From assembly GCA_013396995.1 (NCBI GenBank), contig VWZP01005797.1:264990-328989 (forward strand): a DNA stretch of 64,000 nucleotides, read 5' to 3'. Positions 24,801-36,250 of the stretch are shown here, in pieces (the stretch's first letter is position 1; the number at the start of each line of letters is the position of its first letter). Origin of the DNA: Dicaeum eximium. Its lineage: Eukaryota > Chordata > Aves > Passeriformes > Dicaeidae. The notes beneath the pieces were generated by a model. The model saw only the letters and a list, made by a program, of their open reading frames with translations. It made no database searches and was not told the origin of the DNA. Position numbers and translations under genes: made by a program.

Positions 24801-26477
24801 GGGAGCAATCTCACTGTTCCACAGGGACTCAGGCCTGTCCTGGGGTCAGTTCTGCCATGTCACAGCTCCTGTCCCAGCACAGGGTGCCACTGTGACCACA
24901 CAGGGTGGGGACAGGGTCTGGGGACACCCCACAGCTTTCCAGCCTGGAGGAGGTCCTGGCTGGCTCTGGGCAGCAGGGCAGCAGTGCCATTGCCATCCTC
25001 TGCCTCACTGCCAGGCACTGCCACACCACAGCCTCTCAAGATGCTTTTAAGTGCACCAAAAAGTTTGACATATCTCAGTGTATCTTTGGAGTAGTGCAGC
25101 ATGAGGGTTTGACATGATACATTATGATAATCCACGGTATAGAGACATTAACACAGGGGTCTGTGACAAAATGCATTGTAATGTCTCGGAAGGAGCCATT
25201 ACAATTTATCTTGTCATTCTGGAGCATGGAGTGGTTGCAGTGTTAAGATGGCTCTGCATAAATTCACATGGAGACTGTTTAATTTGATTTTTGGAATCCT
25301 TTCAAGTCGAATGGCACAGCCCAATTTGTAGCTTAACCCTTCGGTGTCCCCCTTCCCCAAAGGAGGGTCTGTGGTGTGTGAGAGGGGCAGCACTGGGAAC
25401 GCTGTGGGGACAGTCTGGGACCTGGAATCTCCTGCTTTATGCTCTCCATGTGGTTTTGGGCTCCTTTAACAGCAGATGCTCACAGTGGTGTAGTGTTGAG
25501 GCCACTCCAATAGTACAAGCCTCAAGCAAATTTAATATCAAAAAATTTGACAAGTTGGTACCTGCTTTGCTGGAGCTTTAAGATCTGTACTAAAATTCCA
25601 TCATCTCATCTTCCCATTATTAAAATTTCAGCAAAATATAAAGTTTTCATTAATCTCCTGCAGCAAATTTAGTTCTCTGAACTGGCAGTTGGTTCAGCTT
25701 TTAGGACTACATTAGCCAGGATATTAAACAAAACGTGTCATTCCTCAGGATCTTCTGTAAGAAGCTAAATCAGTTTTCAAACATATTTATGCCACTTTAT
25801 CTACCAGCATCTGAATGATCATTTTGAGCTGAGGTGCTTTATTAGCAGCTGGCATCGAAATTACTCTGTGCAATTATATATCGCATTATAGTAATGTTGA
25901 AATTGGTGTTAATCCAACGTCATAAAATGTAAAAAATCTTTAAAGTGTGTTATATTTTTTCAGTAATTGGCATTTTGGCTTAATGAGTTGTTGCCTTTTA
26001 TAAAGGCAGTACCTGCAGTGGTAATGAGAATACTAATCAGTAAATAAAGTGCAGCTCCACATCAGCGTGCCCGAGGTGCTGCTGGCACAGGGGACATCTG
26101 TGCTAGTGCTGGCATCGAGGGTGGCACCTCTGGGGACAGACACCTCTGGGTGGACTTCTGGGCAGCTCTGGCCTCCTTCCTGGGTGACAGGCAGTGGGTG
26201 GCCAGCAGGTCCCCCTGCTCCTGCCCTGGTTACCTGTGACCAGGGCTGCCTGTGCCGCAGGGGAACTGGCCACCAGCATGGTGTGCTGCTCTTCATGCAG
26301 CCACAGGTGTCTGTCATCGTGGCCTCAGTGCCTTGGTGGCTGCCCTGGGCTGGAGGGTGGCATTTCCTGCTCCCAGAGACACGGACCTGAGCGCTCAGAG
26401 TGCCCTGGGCCAGCTCCCGTGGTGGCAGCGCCCTGTGCCAGAGCTCCTTCAGGACCTTCAGTGGCCTTGTCTTGCAG
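21872..26477 (+). other. MAPKAP1: MAPKAP1 intron, 4.6 kb
   Basis: Mostly single-copy DNA. An AT-rich block at about 24,040-24,530 resembles a conserved non-coding element; 25,600-26,040 is also AT-rich and repeat-free. GC rises in the last 430 bases before the exon. No repeat family is recognisable and no coding signal is present. Confidence 0.9.
24040..24530. promoter_or_regulatory. AT-rich element, possible enhancer
   Basis: About 490 bases of even, repeat-free, AT-rich sequence with CCAAT on the minus strand (GTCTTATTGGAAAATG), TAATTA and ATTA cores (GTATGTAATTAATTGTATTG, GCAATTAAGAACTTTC) and CTTTCATTAAGC. The texture matches deeply conserved non-coding elements; this is an impression and needs an alignment. 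Confidence 0.3.
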
Positions 26478-26618
26478 GTTCACGAGGAGAAGAGGTCTCG
26501 GAGGAGGATCCCCAGATCGACATTGCCACGGTCCAGGACATGCTCAGCAGCCACCACTACAAGTCCTTCAAAGTCAGCATGATCCACCGGCTGCGCTTCA
26601 CCACGGACGTGCAGTTAG
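26478..26618 (+). CDS. MAPKAP1: MAPKAP1 exon: RBD–PH linker and start of PH domain
   Basis: This 141-nt exon encodes SSRGEEVSEEDPQIDIATVQ, then DMLSSHHYKSFKVSMIHRLR and FTTDVQL. The first third is an acidic linker; the rest is nearly invariant in vertebrates and leads into the PH domain. The linker differs from the mammalian form (RADGVFEEDSQ in my memory), gaining acidic residues. Acceptor CTTGCAG ends at 26477; donor GTGAGC starts at 26619. Length is a multiple of three. Like the first exon in this window it is GC-rich and sits in a local GC-rich block (about 26,040-26,720). Confidence 0.96.
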
Positions 26619-29600
26619 GTGAGCCCAGCCCTGCCCTGGCAGGGACCTGTCCCACAGCAGGGAGCTCTGGCTGTCCCCAGCCCCTGCCTGCCCAGCTCAG
26701 GCCACTCTGCAGCAATCATTATCACCTTGGGCCGTTTTCTCATGGAGCATTTGAAAGCGTTGCTGGCATTTCAGCAGTTAAAAATATTGCTTTCCGTTGA
26801 AAATACTGGAGTGTTTTTATTATCCCCAATCAGTTGCACATGTTGCCTCTGAACGAAGGCCATTATTTAATGACCTCGTCTCTTTTTTTCAGTCTGGGCT
26901 TCCTAATGGAAAGCTTCTTGCCAACTGTTTTGTTATTTTTAAATGAGGCTTTGCAAAATTGGGAGTTATAGGGTTTTTCCTTTTCTGAGACTGAAAGATT
27001 TTTAATGACCTCGTGGAAATTTGAGGTGGAACAAAATAAATGAGCATTCTCTAAAGGTTTTATATTGTCCTTATTGGCTCGCTGAATGCTTTTGAAAACC
27101 CGAAGGCCAAGGGCTGACAGAATCCTGAATTATAAAAGCCCCATTACTGTTTTAAAATGATTGAATGGCTTTTTATCTTTGTGTTTAAATTGTGAAAATT
27201 TGATTAATGATGCATTGGTAGGTGACCTGTGACATTCCTGCAAATACTTCCATAAAGAAATGATTCAGCAGTAAGATATTAAGTGCCATAATGTTTACAA
27301 AATATATTTATTCTGTAGAATTCAGAATTGTTAAACTATACCATCTCCTGTATTGTTGTCACTACAGTCTCTTCATTCTTCCATCCTGAAGCACATGCAA
27401 GAGTACGTGTGTGTAAAATTCTCACAGAAGAGGCACTTTTGGTTTATTTTGAGCTGTCTAGTTAGGGCAGGATTTATCTGCTGGTGCTGGAGCAGGGCAG
27501 TGCTGGGCACGTTGGCTGCGTTGGAGCAAACTCTCGGGGTGTGATAGTCTGCTTCCAGTGAAGTTTGACTCACTGTGTCTGGGAAGTGTCAGAAATGAGA
27601 GCTTGGAAAGGTCATGACAGATCACTAAAGATAAATGGTTAAGGGAGAAGAGCTGTTAAATGAAACAAATGGCTTAACTTGTGCAGCAGTGGAGGAGCTG
27701 ACCCTGCCCAGTGCTGTAAGGACCATAAAATTTCCCTTTTATAACAATCTGTGAACTTGCGTGATTTTGATGGCAGTGCACTGACAATGGGGTTTTATAA
27801 TCTAATTTTAAAACATAAAAAATAAAAAATAAAATCCCAGCAGGGTGTTCAAACTTTGGGCAAATGTAGAAAATCAGAATCTTTTGATAAAGTCTGAGTA
27901 AGTTGCTGGGGTTTCTCCTGAATTTTTTAAAGATATTTTTTAAAGGTAATAGAAGAGCAAGATCAGTAAAACAAGGACTGAGGGGCTGTTTGGGTTTGGG
28001 CTGGTGAGTGTTACATGCCACCTGTGAGTGACAGACTGCTTCTTCCTCCCTGAAATGGAAAAAACAGGGGCTAATTTTTTGTCTTCAGTCGTAGTGACTG
28101 GTCTGGGAGCTGTTCTCCAGCAGTTTGGTGATGGCCAGTTGCAAAGAGTTTTCTTTGCAGCTTTTTTGTGCCATCAGTTCTGTAGCAGCCATAGCAGGGC
28201 AAGTGTTTCTCGAGGACCCCCAGAATCCTCTGTCACCCCTTTGCTCCTTGTTGGCAGATCAGTGGTGTCAGTGCCTGTGCAGGAGTGGGTTGCACTTTTT
28301 AAAATGTTTTAGCTGTTTTGAGGCCTGATCATTGGATTTGAGACAAGGTTTATGAAACACATGGGCGTAAATTTGATTTTCTGTACATTGTGCATAGCTC
28401 TGTAGTAAAAGGTGATATGTGGATGGCCATGGGGGAAGTGCCCAGCCCTCTGAGTGATGGGATTATTGCATTTAAGGTGGCAGTTTAAGGTCTGGGGTTT
28501 GTGTTTCAGCCCATATCACAGGGTAATGCACACACAGCAGCACTCTCAGCAGTTTTACAAAGGCTCTATCATGTTGTGGAGGAGTAAGACACATTTACTT
28601 GTGTATTACATTAGCACAACTAACAGGAGCATATTGTCTGGGAAAACAACTGCTGGCAAGCATTTCAGAAAGGGGAGGGGGCAATTGCAGACCCCAACAA
28701 AGGGAGCAAGAACAGAACACTGTTACTGGACCCATACATTGATGGCATTCCTTTTGACAAAATGAATTAATTTAAAAAATAGTAGAAAGAGCATTTTTAC
28801 TTGGGTTTTGAGTATGAGTGATTTGTGCTGCGAGACAGAGACTGCAGAAGCCACAGACACAATACTGTTTTGATTTTAGGTTTCAACACATCCAGATTGT
28901 GAGAACAATAACACAAAAAAGACAACATTCTTTGTCAATGTACTCCCTGGATGTGGGTGAGCTTGAGCCAGCGATGTCGAGATACAGAAATAATGGATGA
29001 AGTATGCAGCAACAATTTGCAGATAAAAATAATAGAAGTTAAAGTGTATTTTACATGATAAAAAAAAGATGAAAGAGGAGGAAGTCTGTTCCATCTGAGA
29101 TGGTTACAAAATGGTGAAGTAGCCTCTGCTGAGAAGATTGATGCAATGGGGAGTGACCTTGGCTTGGAGCAGGAGCTGGTGATGTATGTATGAGCATCTC
29201 GCTGCTAAATGGACCCAGATTTGTAGCACTAATATACATGGAAGCCCAGAACCAAACTCAGGATGGCAATAAATCAACAGCCACTTTGGGTGTCATTTCT
29301 GGTTTATATTCCACTATTGTTCTATCACTTTAATTCATGTCACTATCATCTGTTCATCTGGAACAGTTTTATATAATTTTCCAGTGGAGTTACCTGACAA
29401 ATCCTATCAAATTAACAAGGTGCATTAACAGTATTGACTGACTGTGAATTCTGAAGTTGCAGGACCAAACAGTGAAATTTTTTGAGGATATTTATAGGGG
29501 TGATGCTCTTAGAGGAAGGGATGGGGAACAGCCCTCACACACGAAGAACTTGCACCTTTATTTTTAGAACTTCCCCTGACTTTTTTTTTAGTGAGAAAAT

Positions 29601-30169
29601 GGGACTTTGTGTCATCAACTTCCATATTTTCCTTAAACTACAGCAAATACCATTTGGAATAATGAACCATTACAGTGAAATACCAACACCGATTTTACAT
29701 AATCTGTCCAAAATTAAATCACAAACCAAAATGGGCTGCAGATACAGCCTCAGCCTACTCAAATTAGTGAGTTCCAGAAGCCTGGGTGTTAATTGGACTC
29801 TTGATACAATGCCTAATTGCAATGTGATCTCTCTGATGTGAGGTGTGTTTAATGCCAGAGCACAATGTTGGGTTAGTGGGGTGTTCCCATAACCCACAGG
29901 GTGGGTGAAGCTGGCCTGGCCTCAGGGCAGGGGCTGCAGCCAGAATCCCCCAGACTCCTGCCTAGTCAGAACCCTCAGGAGGGAGAAAGTTTTCTACTTT
30001 TTATCCAGAGATGCAAGAGTTAAATGATATTTAAATCCTTTTTTCCTGTATTGCTTCCTTTTGTTGATGTCTCACGAGCTTCACCCTGTAACTCATGGCT
30101 GAAGACACATCACTGTTTTTAAGGCTCTGCACACCTAGATGTAAAAAGCTGCCTGGGAAGTTTGTTCAG

Positions 30170-30872
30170 CTGAGTTCAATTCCTGAACTGGTTCCAGCAG
30201 GATCCTCCTTGCCCTCTGCTTTGGTGTGGCCTCACCTGGACTGATGTGTGCAGTTTTGAGCACCACAATGTAAAAAAGACATGAAGCCATTAGAGACCTC
30301 CAAAGGAGACCACGAGGGTGGGACAGGATCTGGGGGGGAAGTCTCATGAGGAGCAGATGAGGGTGCTCTGTTTGGAGAGGAGGAGAGTGAGGTCAGACCT
30401 CGCTGTGGGCTTTAGCATCCTCACCAGGGGAGCAGAGGGACAGGGACCAATCCCTGCTCTTGTGACCAGGGACAGGACAGGTACCAATCTGCTCTTGTGA
30501 CCAGGGACAGGACAGGCACCAATCTCTGCTCTTGTGACCAGGGACAGGACAGGCACCAATCTCTGCCCTCCTGACCAGGGACAGGACTCAAGGAAGCGGC
30601 TGAAGCTGAGCCAGGGGACATTTAGGTTGTATATCAGGAAAAGGATTTGCACCCAGAGCGGGGCTGGGGTCTGGAACAGGCTTCCCTGCAAAATGATCAC
30701 ACATCAACCCTGCCTGAGTTCAAGAGGTGTTTGGACAACGCTCTCAGGCACTCTCAGGGTGGGATTGTTGGGGTGTCTGTGCAGGCCCAGGGACTGGACT
30801 CAATGATCCTGGTGGGTCCCTTCCAACTCAGCATATTCGGAACCTCTGGTTCTATTATTCCATGATTCTGTG
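30170..30872 (+). mobile_element. CR1 LINE 3' copy with internal expansion
   Basis: Plus-strand CR1. Recognisable pieces in order are: GTGTGGCCTCACCTGGACTG, GTGCAGTTTTGAGCACCACA, AAAAAAGACATGAAGCCATT, TTGGAGAGGAGGAGAGTGAG, AAGCTGAGCCAGGGGACATT, TATCAGGAAAAGGATTTGCA, GTCTGGAACAGGCTTCCCTG, TTTGGACAACGCTCTCAGGC, GGACTGGACTCAATGATCCT, GGTCCCTTCCAACTCA and a tail ATTCCATGATTCTG. A tandem repeat interrupts the middle. No intact frame remains. Confidence 0.88.
30438..30589 (+). repeat. ~36-bp tandem repeat inside CR1
   Basis: Nearly four units of GGGACAGGACAGGCACCAAT followed by CTCTGCTCTTGTGACCA, starting near 30,438, 30,469, 30,504 and 30,541. The unit corresponds to the short CR1 segment around the GACAGGAC motif, so the array arose by local amplification within the element. 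Confidence 0.88.
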
Positions 30873-31254
30873 TCTGCTGTACAGCAGATGGAGTGGGGTG
30901 GGTGGTGATAGTGTCTGTTACACAGAGCAGTGGTGACTGCAAAACCAGCACTATCTCCTATAAATCTTGCAGCTCATGTAGCTACTGCTTCCAGAAGAGC
31001 TCTGTATGCGTTTAGAAGAATTTTTTCTGTGATATTTCTTTCTTTTGGTATGCTTATGCAGGAGAATAAAATGCAGATTATCAATGCAGTTTGATAACCA
31101 TTTGCTTCTGGTTTCAAAAGCTCCCGTGCTCTCAGAAAGCCCAGAAGGGCAATATACCTTCAGCCCATTTAAGATTTATAAAGTGTGTCAAACGGCTGAT
31201 ATGAAATCGGTTAAACAGATCACTCTTGTGGCTCTCTATTCTTTCTCATCTCAG

Positions 31255-31392
31255 GTATTTCTGGAGACAAGGTAGAGATAGACCCTGTTACTAATCAGAA
31301 GGCCAGCACTAAGTTTTGGATTAAGCAGAAACCCATTTCAATCGATTCTGAACTCCTCTGTGCCTGTGACCTTGCGGAAGAAAAAAGCCCAA
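31255..31392 (+). CDS. MAPKAP1: MAPKAP1 exon: PH domain, first part
   Basis: This 138-nt exon encodes GISGDKVEIDPVTNQKASTK, then FWIKQKPISIDSELLCACDL and AEEKSP. It forms the first strands of the PH domain that binds phosphoinositides and contacts the mTOR kinase domain. The basic residues in KASTKFWIKQK are typical of the lipid-binding face; this role is inferred from the family. Acceptor CTCAG ends at 31254. Donor GTGAGT begins at 31393. The split codon AGT (Ser) is completed in the next exon. Length is a multiple of three. Confidence 0.96.
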
Positions 31393-34300
31393 GTGAGTAG
31401 TCCTTTTTATTTATGTTCTCTCTTCTCTGCCTCCCTGGATGTGCTCGATGGCCAAAGAATTATTGCTACCATGTCCTTTTCTTTCTGTAGGTGTGTTTTT
31501 TTCATTACAGGATGTTTTTAATCTGACTCAGTTCTGTTACAGAGAGCACAGCATAAACAGACACACATTTTACGAGTGTCCTTTGGTGCTGCTCTCAGCT
31601 AATGGCATCACTCAGTGTTTCTTGCCCACTGTGACACCGAGGGAACACTGGCTCTGCACAGCTGTCTCCAGCCCTGCAGCGCAGCCAGCAAATACATGTT
31701 TCAACATAATTGCAATTTTTGGGCACTTTCTAACTTCCAGACTGGTTTTAAATGTCTTTGGTGCAGCTGAAGATCTCGGACACAAAGTGTCAGCTCAGTC
31801 TGGATTTGCCCCAGCCATGGCTGCAGGGTCCCCGGGACTTAAGGTGCCACTCTGGCCATTCTGTTCTGTAGTGGTGGCTGGGCCAGGTGTGGGGACAGGC
31901 TGGGCACCCCAGCTCAGCCAGCACCCAGAGGTCAGAACTGGCTCTGTAGAGTGCAACTTCAAAAGCAAGGGCTTCTGCTTGTAGTGTCAGTAGAGTAATG
32001 AGAGTCTCTATCCGGAAAATTTGTTTTAAAAAGCACAGGATGGGCCTTGGGAGAATTGGGCAATGGCTCCCAGTGGGGCCAAAATGGCACTGTCTACTAT
32101 CAAAAAGTGACTGCAGTTCAAAAGCTCAGATGGATTTTATTGCACTTGTGCCTCTGCAGGGTAGTGAGATGCTGGTATTAAGTACTTATCTGCAAGGTGA
32201 CAGAGAGGGAGAATTATGTGATACATATTTACAGAGGTAATGATCTGTTGAATTCTCTTGGAAGAGTAAATTTATGGCTGCCACAGATTTTATCAGCAAT
32301 TATTGAACTATATCCTTCTCCCCTTCATTACCCCTTCCTACTCCATGTTCTTGGTTTAGTCATTGTCTTCCTTTTCTGTCTCTCCATCAAGATTTCATGG
32401 TCCTTGGGTAGGCACAATCCCAAGGAGAAGCTTCCCCAATGACCCGGGAGTCTGAAACACGTGAGGATTTTGTGTACAGTGCAAGGGGCAGTTTGTGCTG
32501 GTAAATTCTGTCACACCTCTGCTTTGTATCCACATTCCACTGCAAATGCAAGCACTGAGGGGATAAAACGGTGCCCGCAAAACAAGGCTGTGTTTGAAGA
32601 GTCAAACTGAAATCTGGGGTTTCCACTTCTGCCAACACTCCAGGGCACAATCCCTGGACACCTCAGGGGTTGTCCTTGTCCTGCCAGGTTGGGGCTCTCC
32701 AGCCCCAGGGGCAGCACCTGCTGCTGTGGGCAGTTATGTTTGTACCCAAATCCTGCCAGCCCAGGAATTTCAACCCCCAAACAGAGCCCAGGTGCAGGAG
32801 GGCAGTTCCTGCCTGTGGGGACCATTGAGTGAAGAATCACAGTGGCTTTGGAGAGGACAGGTTGCAACCAAGGCAACCATTACAGTACTGAGGGACTTAT
32901 TTGCTCCTTTTTGTGTGAACATCTTAAACTTCTCCTACTAAATAATGGTTCAGCACAGTTCCAAAAGGAGAAGATGCTTCCTCCTGAAACTGCTGACCTT
33001 TTCCCAACTCACTAAAGATGTTCCAAAAGTCATTATTTTAGGCCAGCAGAAAAGACTTTTAGTGTGACATCTCAGAATGATGCATTTTGGGGAGCTGAAC
33101 AGCAGATCAGTATCTCTTGAATTTTAAATGGAAAAAAGTTATTTTAGTAGCATAAAGGAATGAAACTCACTGTATTTCACAAGTTTTGTCTGTGATTTTT
33201 ATCAGCACGGTGATGTATGTTTGTAGCAGAGTTTACATCAAAAATTATTCCCGGATCTTTCTTGAATGAATTATTGCAAAGAGAGGCTGAGTACAGATAA
33301 GGTCTTTGAGTTCTGCAATATATTTTGTTTTCATGTTTTTATCTCTAGTAACACAAACCTGCTCCATCTCCTCTTCCATAAGTGCTGGTGCTTGTCCCGT
33401 TGCACCGGGCTCTGGGTTTGGGGCTGCCCTCCCTCCCCAGGCACTCAGTGGGGTTAGAACCCAGCTCAGCTCTGCTCTGCTGGGCTGGGCTCTGACTCTG
33501 AACAGGTGAAGGGTTAGGACCAGTCTCCAGATGTGACCCTAGGTTTTAGCAAGGGCAAGGGGTGTTGGGAATGGAGGCTGGGTGCTGGCCCAGCACGAGG
33601 GTGCTGTGGGGAGTCTCGTGCATTTCTTCTTTCCTGCCCCTGCTCTGGGGCCTGCAGAGAAGCTTCAGTGGCACCTGAGTGTGTGTGAAAGGGCGCAGCA
33701 GCTCCAGAGCTGACGTGGTGGGAATATTGATGGACAGCTCGGAGCCGTTCTGGACAGGCTGAGTTTTCCTGTGCTGCGAGTTCAAACTCAGAGCTGCCTT
33801 CAGTGAGGGCAGAAAATGAAAACAGAAAGCTCTGGCATCTCATTTGCCATTAGAGGGGGGACTGTAGGCAGGGACGGCTGATGATTTTTGTTTGCCCTTG
33901 TAGTAGCCCTGGGTCAGAATTTGAAGTTTTATTTGTAAATTAAATCAGACTCCCTGGATTTAGACTGAGGGGAGAGTTAATGGCCCTGCTGGCTTGCTCC
34001 GATGCCATTAGAACCTGACAACACCGGGCACGAACATCTTCTTTAAATCAGGTTCAGCCTGATTATCACGAGAGATTCTGAATGTTTTGAGTCTTGAAAG
34101 GAAGCATCCTATCATGGAGAAATAAGATTTAAGCCTTAATAAAGTAGTTGTCATTTTTATAGCTGAAAAGAGCTTTGTATCTCAATTAAGTGTACATAAT
34201 ATAAAGTCTTAAGGAAGCAACATAATACGTTTAATACAATTATATCCCTTTGCAATAGTGTAATTTAAAGGAAATCTGATTCTGGTAATGTCTCTTACAT

Positions 34301-34959
34301 TACTTGGACAGGGGAGAAACTTCAGTGTCACTGCCCATGTGCTCCGTGGTCCAGGTGGTTGTGATGGATGTGCAGGGGAGCTGGGCAGGGAGAGCAGAGC
34401 TGGGGCAGCCCTGCTGTGCCACCACACCTGAGCACAGCCTGCCCAGGCTTCTCCCAGGCTTCTGTGCCTTACATGAGCTGCAGAAATTGGATTTATTTGA
34501 TAATTTACTTGAAACACTGAAGCAACATTCTCTGTGATGCTTTATCTGCCTTTTTCTATTGTTTTCATAAAGCAGAGACATCTCAGTTGCTTTGTCAAAA
34601 TACCCTCGGTATGAAGGTAAGTCTAAACAAAGGTGTTCCGTAGGTCACGGAGTACATGGGTAACTTCAGTTTGTAATTTAATTGCCCGCTTTGCACCCTG
34701 CAGCTGAAGATTTCCTTTAAATTCTGATTCCATTGTTGCACTGGGGCTTAACAGAGTGTTAACCTGGTAATAGGCACAGGGCCTCCCCATTATATGTCTC
34801 GCTATCGAGCGGTTCTGCATGACTAGTTAAAAAAGATGGCAAGAAGATTAATGAAAGCTGCGAGTACAGAATGGGGGGCAGGTACCTCGGCAAGACTTCC
34901 AGCGAGGAGATATTAGAGCTGAACCAGAGCTTGGCTTTTTCTTTATCCCGTGACCTTTG

Positions 34960-35070
34960 AACCTGCCTTACTGTCGAGAGCTGCCAGCCAAGCCGACGTT
35001 TTGATTGATGTTGCTACACGAGTCAGTCTTTCCCATTGAATTCCACATCTGCACGAAAATAGCTTTTCCA
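34960..35070. promoter_or_regulatory. possible enhancer with PBX–HOX type site
   Basis: TGATTGAT at 35,002-35,009 is the consensus for PBX–HOX dimers. It sits in a repeat-free AT-rich block (about 34,780-35,080). The motif is short and is expected about twice per 64 kb by chance, so the motif alone is weak evidence. Confidence 0.25.
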
Positions 35071-35859
35071 GCAGTATTCACCCTGGCTGCAAGTGATAGC
35101 CAGAGTGCTGCCTGAACCCCCTTTATGTAGTTTTCATTTAAAGCTAAAGGTATTTGATGTTTTAATTCAGTGTCCAGTTCCTCCTGATTATGCATGTTGG
35201 GTAATACTAATTTACTGGATTCGTTGTTGGGTTGTGGAAGGGCTGAAGACACCCAGGAAGTGTTGGGAAGGTGTTGGGCTCCTGCTGCTCTGGGAGCTCA
35301 AACAGGGCTGTTGCAGGTTTGCTCAGAGCCTGCAGTGGGGCTGGAGCAGAGGCAGTGTGTGCTCTGCAAATGGTGCACAAAATATCACCTGCTGGTGCCT
35401 GATATCCCCGCTCCCACAGCGAAGCAAGAAGTAACACGGTAAAATTCCTACTCAACAGGAGACTGACCACAGGTTCTGACCAAAAGGTACAAAATAGGTT
35501 CAGCAGAGAAAATCTGAGGATATATCAGAGTTCCCAAACTTCAGGCTTGGAGCAGAAGGAGCATCCAAGTGTGGAACAGAAGGGAAGAGCCCAGGCTGGC
35601 CACGCTGTGCAGGCAGGGGTGCCCGGGGGACGGCAGCGGGCACAGATGGCCGTGGCTGTGCCAGCAGCTCCTGGGCCCTGGTGGGCTCCGTGGGCCCTGG
35701 GCAGGACGTGTCCCAGCAGAGAAGGGGCTGGCAGTGAGGATGGGTGCCCTGGCAGCCAGGATGGGTGCCCTGGCAGGGGCAGAGCAGCTGGGCACCGAGC
35801 TGATTAACTGCAGCCCCTCCAGCAGCCTCTCCATAAAAGTTCTCCTGAGCGCAATCAGC

Positions 35860-36250
35860 GGCGCGCATTGCCTCATCCTTTTAACAAATCTGTTTTGTAG
35901 CCCTATTAAAAGGGGTCTTCATCTATCCTGTCAAAGCTATTCTGCTGGGGTTTTTTAGTTTAATTACACTATCCAATTAAAACTCCTTGCTGCATTTTGA
36001 TTGGCCTCTCCTCGGGCCTGAGTGGATGTGACATTTACAAGGCTCGCCTCTCCGGCAGACAATGCGTGATTGATGAGCTGCAGACGCAGTGGAGGAGCCC
36101 ATTGCCATGTGGAAACACTGCATTTTGATTTATTTATCTTTTTTCCCCAAACAAGGTTGCTGGTAAAGAGGTTTTGGGCAACCCCAAGTTGCACCTCAAT
36201 TTTCAGCATTTTTGCAAAAATCTTCATTAGTATTCTGCCTCTGATAATAA
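35860..36250. promoter_or_regulatory. possible enhancer with PBX–HOX type site
   Basis: A block with CCTATTAAAAGGGG, CTATCCAATTAAAACTCC, TTTTGATTGGCCTCTCC (an inverted CCAAT box) and TGATTGAT at 36,067-36,074. It is free of repeats. PBX3 is the next gene upstream of MAPKAP1 in other vertebrates, so an enhancer for that neighbour inside this intron is plausible; this is inference. Confidence 0.32.

Larger units (their letters stand above)
26619..31254 (+). other. MAPKAP1: MAPKAP1 intron, 4.6 kb
   Basis: Contains a CR1 copy with an internal tandem expansion at about 30,170-30,872. The rest (26,620-30,170) is AT-rich single-copy DNA without recognisable coding or repeat signal. Confidence 0.9.

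Noticed and set aside
24597..25094. Plus-strand frame of 165 codons in an intron
   Set aside because: Overlapping frames in the same GC-rich block are comparably open, and there is no similarity to a known protein.
28818..29240. Possible transposon-like segment in an intron
   Set aside because: AT-rich and without any stretch matching CR1 or another family I know; no terminal repeats.
31439..31984. 181-codon plus-strand frame just after a MAPKAP1 exon
   Set aside because: It starts within the intron after a good GTGAGT donor, has no domain, and is not needed for the known protein.
34998..36076. Claim of statistically enriched PBX–HOX sites
   Set aside because: About two TGATTGAT sites are expected by chance on both strands of this window and only three were seen, so the count itself is not evidence.
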